Origin: Clostridium sartagoforme
GTDB lineage: Bacteria > Bacillota > Clostridia > Clostridiales > Clostridiaceae
Assembly: GCF_004794105.1 (NCBI RefSeq)
Contig: NZ_SRYR01000002.1
Location: forward strand, 248,001 to 312,000
Length of the DNA: 64,000 bases
Direction of reading: 5' to 3'
Position numbers and translations under genes: made by a program. The notes beneath the pieces are model-generated. The model saw only the letters and a list, made by a program, of their open reading frames with translations, did not search any database and had not been told where the DNA came from. This document shows positions 25,924-34,943 of the stretch, piece after piece (the stretch's first letter is position 1; each line of letters begins with the position of its first letter).

Positions 25924-26907
25924 ATGGAAGTAAATGAAAAAGATATATTAGAAGTTTCTGAGAAAATTAAAAGATGTGAAGAAGAAATTTCAAAAGGGAT
26001 AATAGGCCAAAAAGATATAATAAGAAATGTGTTAATAGCAATCTTTGCTGATGGTAATGTACTACTTGAAGGTATGCCAGGTATGGGGAAAACTCAGCTT
26101 GTTAAGACAATTGGGAAGGTTTTAAATTTAAAATTCTCAAGAATACAATTTACACCAGACTTAATGCCTGCTGATGTAGTAGGTACTAATATAGTAGTTA
26201 AGGAAGGGGATAATACATTATTTAAGTTTGAAAAAGGTCCAGTATTTACAAACCTTCTATTAGCAGATGAAATAAATAGAGCAACACCAAAGACTCAATC
26301 TGCTTTACTTGAAGCCATGGGAGAAAAGACAGTTACTGTTGGTAAAACAACATATGAGATGTCAAAGCCTTTTATGGTTCTTGCAACACAAAACCCTATT
26401 GAGCAAGAAGGAACTTATCCATTACCAGAAGCTCAATTAGATAGATTTTTATTTAAACTTAATGTAGATTTTCCAAATCTTCAAGAGTTAAAGGAAATTA
26501 TGGATTTAACATTAACTAACGATAAGGTTAATTTAACTTCAGTTCTTGAAGGTGATGAAATAATAAGAATAAGAGATATTATTAAGGAAATAAAGCTTGC
26601 TGATGCAGTTAAGGAATATGCATTAAAGCTTATACTTGCAACTCATCCAGAAATAGAAGAGGGTGCAGAAATTACTAAAAGATATGTTGAAGCTGGTGCA
26701 AGTCCAAGAGCAGCTCAAGGTATTATAAGTGGAGCTAAGGTTAGAGCTGTTATGGAAGGTAGATTAAATGTTTCCTTTGAAGATATTAAAGCTTTAGCTT
26801 ACCCTATTTTAAGACATAGAATAATTCTTAACTTTGATGCTATTACAGAAGGTTTAACAGAGGAAAGTATTATAGATAAGATACTAGAAGATTTAAAGGT
26901 TGTGTAG
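25924..26907 (+). CDS. MoxR-family AAA+ ATPase
   Basis: 327 residues from the ATG at 25924, which has AAGGGG 6-8 bases before it; a GTG nine bases earlier overlaps that site. Walker A is GMPGMGKTQ (about 50-58), Walker B LLLADEINRA, sensor 1 LATQNPIEQEG, arginine-finger region PEAQLDRFLF and sensor 2 GASPRAAQ. MoxR proteins are chaperone-like ATPases that mature or activate metal-binding and envelope proteins together with VWA partners. DUF58 and two VWA genes follow directly, the standard MoxR arrangement. Confidence 0.96.
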   Translation: MEVNEKDILEVSEKIKRCEEEISKGIIGQKDIIRNVLIAIFADGNVLLEGMPGMGKTQLVKTIGKVLNLKFSRIQFTPDLMPADVVGTNIVVKEGDNTLFKFEKGPVFTNLLLADEINRATPKTQSALLEAMGEKTVTVGKTTYEMSKPFMVLATQNPIEQEGTYPLPEAQLDRFLFKLNVDFPNLQELKEIMDLTLTNDKVNLTSVLEGDEIIRIRDIIKEIKLADAVKEYALKLILATHPEIEEGAEITKRYVEAGASPRAAQGIISGAKVRAVMEGRLNVSFEDIKALAYPILRHRIILNFDAITEGLTEESIIDKILEDLKVV

Positions 26908-26910
26908 ATA

Positions 26911-27795
26911 ATGGGGGAAAGATTATTTAATGAGGACTTCTTTAAAAAGCTAAATAAGATCAATATGCATATTAATTTAAAGCTTTCCTCTGGAACTCAG
27001 GGGGGAAGAAAGTCTAAGGCTAAGGGAGTATCTGTTGAGTTTTCTGATTATAGAGAATATGCCCCAGGAGATGACTTTAGAAGAATAGATTGGAATGCTT
27101 ATGGAAGATTTGATAAGTTTTTTATTAAAGTTTTTATGGAAGAAAGAGAAGGTGTATTTAATTTCTTTATAGATAAGAGTAAATCTATGGATTATGGTGA
27201 ATCAAGTAAGAAAGATACTGCCTTAAAAGCAGCTGCAGCTTTAAGTTATATTGCTTTAAATAACTTAGATAGAGTAAATATTTCAACTATGGATAGTGGA
27301 GAAATAGATAGTATGAAATCAGCAGCAGGTAATAAAGCCTTTAGAAGAATATTAAAGGAACTTGAAGATATTGAGTTTAATGGAAGTACTGATTTAACAA
27401 AGAGTATAAAAAGAAGACCGTTATCTCCAAGAGGTGTATCTATAGTAATATCAGATTTCCTAAATAATCAAGGTACATCTAATCTTGAAGATGCTTTAAA
27501 ATACTTAGCTTTTAAGAAGCAAGATATTATTTTACTTCAAATATTATCTGAAGAAGAAATTAACCCGGATTTTAATAATGAAATCACTTTTATAGATTCT
27601 GAAACTGGTGAAAATGTAAAGATGAGTATTACACCTAATATTATTAAAGAGTATAAGTCTATGTTAAAGTCATATAACAAATCTATTGAATCTTTAGCTA
27701 GAAAGTATGGTGGGAAATTTATTAGTGTAAGCTCATCAATGGAAATAGAAGATATTATTTTAGGTGAGTTTAGTAAGAAAAGAGTATTGTACTAG
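26911..27795 (+). CDS. DUF58 protein (MoxR partner)
   Basis: 294 residues. The DUF58 signature is clear: SDYREYAPGDDFRRIDWNAY then GRFDKFFIKVFMEEREG near residues 47-77. A VWA-like fold follows, starting FNFFIDKSKSMDYG (a DxSxS-like metal site D-K-S-K-S) and ending with PRGVSIVISDFLN. No membrane segment. Found three bases after moxR, as in most MoxR operons, where DUF58 proteins are thought to link the ATPase to membrane VWA partners. The ribosome site is weak, so translation may be coupled to moxR. Confidence 0.93.
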   Translation: MGERLFNEDFFKKLNKINMHINLKLSSGTQGGRKSKAKGVSVEFSDYREYAPGDDFRRIDWNAYGRFDKFFIKVFMEEREGVFNFFIDKSKSMDYGESSKKDTALKAAAALSYIALNNLDRVNISTMDSGEIDSMKSAAGNKAFRRILKELEDIEFNGSTDLTKSIKRRPLSPRGVSIVISDFLNNQGTSNLEDALKYLAFKKQDIILLQILSEEEINPDFNNEITFIDSETGENVKMSITPNIIKEYKSMLKSYNKSIESLARKYGGKFISVSSSMEIEDIILGEFSKKRVLY

Positions 27796-27807
27796 GGGGA
27801 TGATGTT

Positions 27808-29595
27808 ATGGGATTTACTAATTTATGGCCATTATTTTTATTAATAACTATTCCTCTTTTAGTACTACTTTATATATTGAAGAGAAAGTATAGAGAAGAG
27901 GTTATATCTTCAACCCTTTTATGGAATGAAGTATATAAAAATACTAGAGCTAATACACCTTGGGAAAAGCTTAGAAAAAATATAATGTTATTACTTCAAA
28001 TAATAATACTATTATTACTTATTTTTAGTTTAATGAAACCATTTTTAAATTTTGGAGGTAAAAGCTATAAAAATATTATTTTATTAATAGATAATACAGC
28101 TAGTATGAGTGCAGAATATGGAGATGGTACAAGACTTGAAGAAGGTAAAAAACTTGCTAAGGAGTTTTTAGCTTCAACTAAGGATGATACTAATACCTAT
28201 ATTATTTCTTATGATGGTGATAGCAAATTACTTCAAAATGGAGAGTTTAATAAAGAGATTTCAAATGAGATAATTTCAGATATTTCCCAAAGCTATAATA
28301 CTGGTGATATAAGTGAAAGCTTATCCTTTATTAAGGCTATAGGAGAAGGAATAGAAGAAGAATATGAAGTTATAGCATTTACAGATAAAGACTTTTCTTT
28401 AGGCGATGTTAATGGAAAAATAGTTTCTTTAGCAAACTCTGGAGTTAATGCTTCTATAGATAATGTTTCACATAAGTTTTTAGAAGATAAGGTAAGGGTA
28501 ATAGCTACTGTTACTAATAGAGGTTCAGGAGATTATGCAGGAGACTTCTCCCTTTATGATGGTGAGGAATTGCTTTCAGTAACTTCTTTAGAACTTAAAG
28601 AAAGTGAAAGTAGAACCTTAACGTTTGATTTACCTACTATTAAATCAGAAGTTCTAAAGGGAGAGCTTTCTAGAAAAGATATGATTCTAGAAGATAATAC
28701 TTATAATCATGTAGTTGGAAAGAAAAAAGTGAACAAGGTTTTAATAGTTACTGAGCAAAACTTATTCTTAGAAAAAGCCTTTAGTAGCATAGAAAATACA
28801 GAGGTATATAAAACTAATAGCACTTCAAATTTAACTAGTGCAGATAAGTATGATTTATACGTTTTTGATAATGTAACTCCAGATGTTATACCTAGTGAAG
28901 GAAGTTTACTATTTATAAATCCATCTTCAAATGAATACTTTAATGTTATTTCTGGTGGAGAAGGTGGAGAAGCTAAAGCAGTTATAGGAGAAGTATCTAA
29001 ATATTTAGAAGATACAACCTTTACTGCAGCTAAGTATAATTCTATAGAAATACCTTACTATGGAAGAGGTTTTTTAAATATAGATGAGGATTATATAGGA
29101 TTTAAAGGTGAAGTAGATGGAAGAAAGATTGCAGCATTATCCTTTGATCTTCATGATAGTGATTTCCCATTAAAGAAGGAATTCCCTATATTAGTATATG
29201 ACCTTGGAGAAAATATGATTTCTAGTGGAATGGTGTATAAGAGTAACTTTAAGGCTGGAGATAAGATTATAGCTAGAGGTCTGTCTTCAGAAAATAATAT
29301 TTTATTAACATATCCAAATGGTGAGACCTTAGAGTTAAAATCTGGGGATGAAGTTAAAGAAGATAATCAGCTTGGAGTATATAAGCTAAATGTACTAGAA
29401 GAGAAGGAATCATTTTCAGTAAACTTCCCATCAGAAAAGGAAAGCAATACTTCTATAAGTAATATAAGTGAAAGTGAAAATATAGTAAAAGCTAAAGCTG
29501 ATTTAAAGAGAGGCTTAAATATTTCACCACTTTTAATACTACTTGCAATGGGAATAGTAGCTTTTGAATGGATAATGTATAAGAGAGGAAACTAG
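27808..29595 (+). CDS. BatA-like membrane VWA protein with altered MIDAS
   Basis: 595 residues. The N-terminus is the BatA-type two-helix membrane unit (about 4-24 and 57-78, separated by the LLWNEVYKNTRANTPWEKLRKN loop). The VWA domain starts IILLIDNTASMSAE, so the metal site reads D95-N-T97-A-S99 rather than DxSxS; Thr in place of the first Ser may weaken metal binding. A beta-rich extracellular segment and an amidotransferase-like segment follow, and a last helix (about 570-588) puts the extreme C-terminus in the cytoplasm. It probably forms a complex with the next VWA protein and DUF58/MoxR. Confidence 0.85.
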   Translation: MGFTNLWPLFLLITIPLLVLLYILKRKYREEVISSTLLWNEVYKNTRANTPWEKLRKNIMLLLQIIILLLLIFSLMKPFLNFGGKSYKNIILLIDNTASMSAEYGDGTRLEEGKKLAKEFLASTKDDTNTYIISYDGDSKLLQNGEFNKEISNEIISDISQSYNTGDISESLSFIKAIGEGIEEEYEVIAFTDKDFSLGDVNGKIVSLANSGVNASIDNVSHKFLEDKVRVIATVTNRGSGDYAGDFSLYDGEELLSVTSLELKESESRTLTFDLPTIKSEVLKGELSRKDMILEDNTYNHVVGKKKVNKVLIVTEQNLFLEKAFSSIENTEVYKTNSTSNLTSADKYDLYVFDNVTPDVIPSEGSLLFINPSSNEYFNVISGGEGGEAKAVIGEVSKYLEDTTFTAAKYNSIEIPYYGRGFLNIDEDYIGFKGEVDGRKIAALSFDLHDSDFPLKKEFPILVYDLGENMISSGMVYKSNFKAGDKIIARGLSSENNILLTYPNGETLELKSGDEVKEDNQLGVYKLNVLEEKESFSVNFPSEKESNTSISNISESENIVKAKADLKRGLNISPLLILLAMGIVAFEWIMYKRGN

Positions 29596-29609
29596 AGGAG
29601 GCAAGGAAT

Positions 29610-32471
29610 ATGAAGATTGAAATAGGAAACCTATATTTTTTAATATTAATCCCAGTAATTTTTGCCTTTATGTACTATAGCTATAAGAAATATAAGCCAT
29701 GGAGTAGAAATGAAATATTTATCTTTATAAGTAGGATAGTTATTTTTACTTTATTAATATTAGCCTTTGGAAATATAACTATTAATTTAAAGGGTAGAAA
29801 TATATCAACTGTATTTCTTTTAGATGTCTCTGATAGTATTGGAGATTTTGAAGAGTCAGGTAAGGATTTTATTAATACTGCTATTGAAAATATACCTTCA
29901 GGGAATAAGGCAGCAGTAGTTTTATTTGGTGATAATTCAAAAATAGATAAGGTACTAAATAAGAAGAAGACTTATAAGACATTAAATGAAAATCCTGTAA
30001 CTACAGCAACTAATATTCAAGAAGCTGTAGAAAGTGCATTAAGTCTATTTGAAAGAGGTGGCTCAAAAAGGATAGTTTTAATTACTGATGGTGAAGAAAA
30101 TCAAGGCGATATATTAAAATCTATACCTTTAATAAATGAGCAAAAAATAGATTTTAAGGTTTATAAGGTAAGTGGTGAAAAGGGAAATGAAGTTTATGTA
30201 GATAGTGTTAAAGTTCCAGATAATATAGCTGTTGGTGAAGAATTTTCAGTTTCAATAGATATAAGATCTAACTATGCTACAGATGCAAAACTTACTCTAT
30301 TTTCTGGTAGAAATAAGGTAGGAGAGCAAGAAGTAAAGATACAAAAGGGTAAAAACACCTTTGTATTTAAAGATAAGCAAGCTTCAGGGGGATTTAAAGG
30401 ATATAGAGTATTAATAGAAGCAGCAGATGATACCAATAAGGCAAATAATGAATATAGCACCTTTACTAATGTAATGGATAAACCGAATATTTTAATAATT
30501 AACGGTATTAAGGGAGACTCAACAGCTCTTGAAGGAATATTATCAAATTCTGGGGCTAATATAAAGAAGATAACTGCGAGTTCTTCTCCAAGTACATTAA
30601 ATGAATTATTAGAATATAAGACAATAGTATTAAATGATGTTCATAGAGATGATTTAACTAATGGATTTATGAATAATATAGAGGCCTATGTTAAGGATTA
30701 TGGCGGTGGACTTATTACCTTTGGTGGTGAAGATTCTTATGCTCTTGGAGGATATAAAGATACTTCACTAGAAAAAGTATTACCTGTATATATGGATAAG
30801 AGAGGTAAAAATGAAGTTCCTGCTATAAGTATAAATTTAATTATAGATAAATCAGGAAGTATGAGTGCCGAAGGTGGAGGAGTAAGTAAACTTACCTTAG
30901 CAAAAGAAGCTGCTATGAAGGCATTAGAAAACTTAAGAGAAGTAGATGAAATTTCAGTAATTGCCTTTGATGATACTTATGATGTAGTTGTACCACTTCA
31001 AAAGGTTGGAAATAAGGATGAAATCAAAGAACTTATTTCTGGAATAGAAATAAGAGGCGGAACTTCAATATTCCCAGCTCTACAAAAGGGATATGAAATG
31101 CAGGTAGAAAGTTCTGCAAAGATAAAGCACACTATATTATTAACTGATGGGCAAGATGGATATAGTTTTGATAATTATGCAAGCTTACTTCAAGGATTTA
31201 ATGATAATAATGTTACTTTATCTACAGTAGCTGTAGGGGAAGGTGCTAATAGTGATCTTTTAGCACAATTAGCATCAATAGGAAGAGGAAGAAGTTATTA
31301 TACTGATATATATACTGATATTCCAAGAATATTTGCAAAGGAAGTATTATTATCAGCTGGAACCTATATAATTAATGAAGAATTTACACCTAAAATATTA
31401 AGTAACCATGAAATATTATCAGGTGTTAAGACTTCAGATGGTATTCCAAGTCTTTTAGGATATATAGGAACTTCTATTAAGGAAAATGCAGTTGAAATAT
31501 TAAGTTCTAGTCATGATGAACCAATATTAGCTGCTATGCAATATGGAATAGGTAGAACAGTTAGTTTCACTTCAGATATAAATGGACAGTGGAGTAAGAA
31601 TTATTTAACTTGGGAATATGGACCTCAGCTTATTAAAAATATGGTTTACTTTACTATTCCTAAGTATGGAGAAGATGGATATTTAAATATTATTCAAGAA
31701 GGAAATGAAGCTAAAATAGAGTTTTATAATGATAAGATATCTAAGGATGCAACAGTTAATGGAGTATTTAATGGAGAAAATGGAGAAGAAGGAAGTTTTG
31801 AATTATCACAAGTTGAACCTGGAAAATTTGAAGCAAAAGTTCCATTATCATCATTAGGATTCTATAACTTTAGTGTAAGAGAAGAAGAAAGTGGAGAAGT
31901 AAAGAATACCTATAAGGGAGCCTTTGCCCTTCAATATTCTGATGAATATAAGTTTAACACTAATGCAGAAAAGTTAGATGTAATAGTAAAGGAAACTAAG
32001 GGTAGCTTTATAAATAAGCCAGAAGAGGTCTTTGAAGGTAAGCTTGAAAGAGATTATAAGAAGATTAACTTAACTACACCACTTCTATTAATAGCAATTT
32101 TATTACTTATGTTAGATATTGCATATAGAAGATTAAACTTTAACTTAGTATCTTTCTTAAATAAGAAAAAGCTTAAGATTAAGAAGGATAAAAAGATAAA
32201 GGAAAAGGAAGTACTAAAGGATAGTAAGAATAGCATTACTGAAAAAACTTCAAAATCCAATGAAGTTCCAACGTCTAATGTTATTTTAGAAGAAAAACAA
32301 GCAATAAGAGATAAGGCTAAAGCTGAATTAAGTGAAGAGATAAAGAAGGAAGCTAAAAAAGAAAAGAGTAATAAGAAATCAAATAAAACTTCTAAGAATG
32401 AAGAGAAAAAATCTTCTTCAATAGATACTAGTGCTTTACTTAAAAAGAAAAGTGATAGAAAGAAAATATAA
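29610..32471 (+). CDS. Large membrane protein with two VWA domains and an amidotransferase-like domain
   Basis: 953 residues. Helices at about 8-22 and 36-56. The first VWA starts FLLDVSDSIGD (D72-V-S-D-S76). An amidotransferase-like segment (about 290-395, NILIINGIKGD ... GGGLITFGGEDSYALGG) follows. The second VWA has a perfect metal site, D413-K-S-G-S417. After an extracellular beta region, a helix (about 827-843) leads into a long Lys/Glu-rich cytoplasmic tail. The amidotransferase-like part lacks an obvious catalytic Cys. This is the last gene of the operon and ends before a strong terminator. Extracellular ligand binding is likely; the ligand is unknown. Confidence 0.87.
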   Translation: MKIEIGNLYFLILIPVIFAFMYYSYKKYKPWSRNEIFIFISRIVIFTLLILAFGNITINLKGRNISTVFLLDVSDSIGDFEESGKDFINTAIENIPSGNKAAVVLFGDNSKIDKVLNKKKTYKTLNENPVTTATNIQEAVESALSLFERGGSKRIVLITDGEENQGDILKSIPLINEQKIDFKVYKVSGEKGNEVYVDSVKVPDNIAVGEEFSVSIDIRSNYATDAKLTLFSGRNKVGEQEVKIQKGKNTFVFKDKQASGGFKGYRVLIEAADDTNKANNEYSTFTNVMDKPNILIINGIKGDSTALEGILSNSGANIKKITASSSPSTLNELLEYKTIVLNDVHRDDLTNGFMNNIEAYVKDYGGGLITFGGEDSYALGGYKDTSLEKVLPVYMDKRGKNEVPAISINLIIDKSGSMSAEGGGVSKLTLAKEAAMKALENLREVDEISVIAFDDTYDVVVPLQKVGNKDEIKELISGIEIRGGTSIFPALQKGYEMQVESSAKIKHTILLTDGQDGYSFDNYASLLQGFNDNNVTLSTVAVGEGANSDLLAQLASIGRGRSYYTDIYTDIPRIFAKEVLLSAGTYIINEEFTPKILSNHEILSGVKTSDGIPSLLGYIGTSIKENAVEILSSSHDEPILAAMQYGIGRTVSFTSDINGQWSKNYLTWEYGPQLIKNMVYFTIPKYGEDGYLNIIQEGNEAKIEFYNDKISKDATVNGVFNGENGEEGSFELSQVEPGKFEAKVPLSSLGFYNFSVREEESGEVKNTYKGAFALQYSDEYKFNTNAEKLDVIVKETKGSFINKPEEVFEGKLERDYKKINLTTPLLLIAILLLMLDIAYRRLNFNLVSFLNKKKLKIKKDKKIKEKEVLKDSKNSITEKTSKSNEVPTSNVILEEKQAIRDKAKAELSEEIKKEAKKEKSNKKSNKTSKNEEKKSSSIDTSALLKKKSDRKKI

Positions 32472-32476
32472 TTGGC

Positions 32477-32532
32477 GGCTGTCTCCTAAGTGATTTTTAA
32501 TCACTTAGGTGTACAGCCTACTTTATTTTTTA
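32477..32532 (+). terminator. Terminator of the MoxR-VWA-ABC operon
   Basis: A long stem, GGCTGT..CCTAAGTGA with TCACTTAGG..ACAGCC (32477-32518), is followed by a T-rich run. It is the first strong terminator after the 12-kb gene block, supporting a single operon from 20115. Confidence 0.85.
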
Positions 32533-32580
32533 TATAATTAAAGTATTATTTTACTATATAATTTAAAGGTGAAAGTGAGG

Positions 32581-32650
32581 TGTAGTGCTGACGCACAATG
32601 TAGAATGAAAAATGAAAAATTTTTTATTTGGCTGTTTGTGCGACAGACAC
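32581..32650. repeat. Short palindromic repeat, family 1 (copy C), abutting a start codon
   Basis: The ends GTGCTGACGCACAATG and GCTGTTTGTGCGACAGAC flank a short ATGAAAAATGAAAAATTTT core with no central hairpin. It is a shortened version of the 13018 and 43081 copies and ends five bases before the ATG of the next gene. Confidence 0.65.
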
Positions 32651-32654
32651 AATT

Positions 32655-33005
32655 ATGAATATACAGATATTTGGAACTAAAAAGTGTTTTGATACGAAAA
32701 AGGCTGAAAGATTTTTCAAAGAAAGAAGAATAAAGTATCAATTTATAGATATGAAGGAAAAGGGTATGAGTAAGGGGGAGTTATCATCAGTTAAAACTGC
32801 TGTTGGTATAAATGAACTTATAAATACTAAGGCAAAGAATTATATAAGATCTAATTTAGGAAATGTAAGAAGTGCTGAGATTAAAGAAGAGATATTATTA
32901 AAGGATCAAACTTTAATTAATACACCACTTGTTAGAAATGGAAGAAAAGCAACTGTAGGTTTTAAGGTGGAAGTTTGGGAAGAATGGATTAATGAAGGTA
33001 AATAG
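32655..33005 (+). CDS. ArsC/Spx-family reductase-like protein
   Basis: 116 residues from the ATG at 32655 (MNIQIFGTKKCFDTKKAERF). A TTG 27 bases earlier lies inside the palindromic repeat and was rejected. The single Cys (CFDTKK) and the C-terminal NTPLVRNGRKATVGFKVEVWEEW fit the ArsC/YffB thioredoxin-fold family. True arsenate reductases have CxxxxxR plus extra Cys; this form resembles YffB-like proteins of unknown substrate, and lacks the CxxC of Spx. There is no clear ribosome site before the ATG because the repeat replaces it, so expression may be low. Confidence 0.8.
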   Translation: MNIQIFGTKKCFDTKKAERFFKERRIKYQFIDMKEKGMSKGELSSVKTAVGINELINTKAKNYIRSNLGNVRSAEIKEEILLKDQTLINTPLVRNGRKATVGFKVEVWEEWINEGK

Positions 33006-33189
33006 ACCTGTATATAAAATTAAAATAATATTTAAATACGATAATTTTCATATGGTTAGGAGATGTATTTTTATATAGCCTTTTTAGAATACTGACTAAA
33101 ACTTAAAAGAAAGTTAACAATTATAGCGTTATTGAATTATAAAAATTAATATGATAGTATTTCTCCTTGGATGTAGAAAGGGAGCGGTA

Positions 33190-34866
33190 ATGGTGAAAAA
33201 TAAAATAATAACAAACACACTAATATTCATTTTTATAATTTTATTTGTGAATTTATTTAAAACAATTTTTGGACCAGGAAATGTTCTAATAGGTGTAACT
33301 ATAATTACTATGGCATTAGTTCTTATGGAAGTAGATTTAACTATAATGCCAGTTGATAATTTTTTAAAGATATTATTTTTAAATTTATTTAGTTTAGTTT
33401 TTTCTGTTTTATCAATTCAAAATGTATGGATTGGAATTATATTAAACTTTATTGGACTATTTATAATAGGATATTTTCTTAGTGGAAACTTAAAAAAATC
33501 TATGGTAATACCCTTTGGTTTACAGTATTTCTTTATGATTTTTTATCCTGTTGAGGGAAGGGACTTAATAAATAGGTTTTTAGCATTAATAGCTGGAACT
33601 ATATTCATAATGATAACTCAATTTATTGTAAATAAAGATAAAGTAATAAAAACTGGAGCCAAGGTAATAAACAATATAAGTAACAATATATTAAATAAGA
33701 TAATAGCAATACAGAAAAATGAAAGCTTTGGGAAAGAAAATTTTGCAATTACAGAATCAATAAATTACTTAAAGAGAGTTATTTATGATAAAAGAGTGGA
33801 CAACTATTATCTAACAAAGGATGGAATATTAACAACGGATATTTTATGGGCACTTGAGAGGATAAATTTACTTTTGGATAACATTAGTGAATTAGAAAAT
33901 AGAGATGACTATAGTGACTTATTAAATGATGTATATAGTGAAGTTGAAATAATAAAAGATAGAAATTTAAGTTTAGAAGATATAGATAAAATAAGGTCTC
34001 ATATAAATAATGAAAAAGTAAGGGATGAATATGTTAATGAGTTTGTTGACATAATGACCATTCTTTATAATAAAGTTGAAAGTATAGATATTATTGATAA
34101 TAAGGAAAGAAATAATATAAGAAAAGAATGTGAAATTCCACACCATTTTAACAAGATATTTGTTCATAAAAGAAATTTGAAAATTGATTCAGCAAAAGTA
34201 AGATATGCTATAAGATTAGCAATAGTAGGATCATTCACTGTATTTATAGCAAAGTTATTCAATTTATCTGAAGGAAGATGGATGTGCTTTACAATTTTCT
34301 CTTTAATTCAGCCATATTCTGAAGTATCAAATAATAGGGTAAAGGATAGAGTTATTGCAACTATAATTGGTGGAATAATAGTTTTACTATCATTTTCAGT
34401 TATTAGAAATCAAGCTGCAAGATCTGCTATTATTTTATTGGCAGGATATTCAGATTCATATTCAAGAAATTATAGAGAAAAGATGATATGTGTAACAGTA
34501 TCAGCAGTGGCCTCAGCAGCAATGGCTGGTGGAACTATTGAGTTAGTAGGTAAAAGAATATTATTTGTACTAATAGGTGCAAGTTTAACATTACTTGCTA
34601 ACAAGTTTATTTTCCCATATAAGATTGATGATATGAAGAAGTATCTTATTGAAACATATAATTCTTTAATAAAACAAATGAAGTATGATATTAAAGAAGA
34701 TCATAATGATTATAGTGTAAGAAATCTTTATCTAATTACTGGATTTATAGATGATAAGATGAAATTATCAATGGAGTCAGCTGAGGAAGAAAAAAACAAC
34801 TTTATAAAAAACAATAGAATAAGAGTGAATGATATTTATAAATCCTTAGTTGAGATTAAAAATTAA
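33190..34866 (+). CDS. FUSC-family membrane protein (aromatic acid exporter-like)
   Basis: 558 residues from the ATG at 33190, behind AAAGGGAG; an ATG 39 bases earlier lacks such a site. Two blocks of about six hydrophobic helices (about 8-150 and 335-465) are separated by a long cytoplasmic helical region. The second block starts KVRYAIRLAIVGSFTVFIAK, then EGRWMCFTIFSLIQPYS and NRVKDRVIATIIGGIIV, which are the FUSC/ArAE signatures. Family members export aromatic acids or affect membrane stress. The final 100 residues are cytoplasmic. It is a stand-alone gene. Confidence 0.85.
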   Translation: MVKNKIITNTLIFIFIILFVNLFKTIFGPGNVLIGVTIITMALVLMEVDLTIMPVDNFLKILFLNLFSLVFSVLSIQNVWIGIILNFIGLFIIGYFLSGNLKKSMVIPFGLQYFFMIFYPVEGRDLINRFLALIAGTIFIMITQFIVNKDKVIKTGAKVINNISNNILNKIIAIQKNESFGKENFAITESINYLKRVIYDKRVDNYYLTKDGILTTDILWALERINLLLDNISELENRDDYSDLLNDVYSEVEIIKDRNLSLEDIDKIRSHINNEKVRDEYVNEFVDIMTILYNKVESIDIIDNKERNNIRKECEIPHHFNKIFVHKRNLKIDSAKVRYAIRLAIVGSFTVFIAKLFNLSEGRWMCFTIFSLIQPYSEVSNNRVKDRVIATIIGGIIVLLSFSVIRNQAARSAIILLAGYSDSYSRNYREKMICVTVSAVASAAMAGGTIELVGKRILFVLIGASLTLLANKFIFPYKIDDMKKYLIETYNSLIKQMKYDIKEDHNDYSVRNLYLITGFIDDKMKLSMESAEEEKNNFIKNNRIRVNDIYKSLVEIKN

Positions 34867-34943
34867 AATTACTATTTTGTAGCAAAAGTACATGAATATA
34901 AATATTTATATAGTAATAGCGATAAAATAGGGAGAAAAACCAT

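Noticed and set aside
32655-33005. Calling this gene spx or a true arsenate reductase
   Set aside because: It lacks the CxxC of Spx and the extra cysteines of arsenate reductases; only the general ArsC-like fold is supported.
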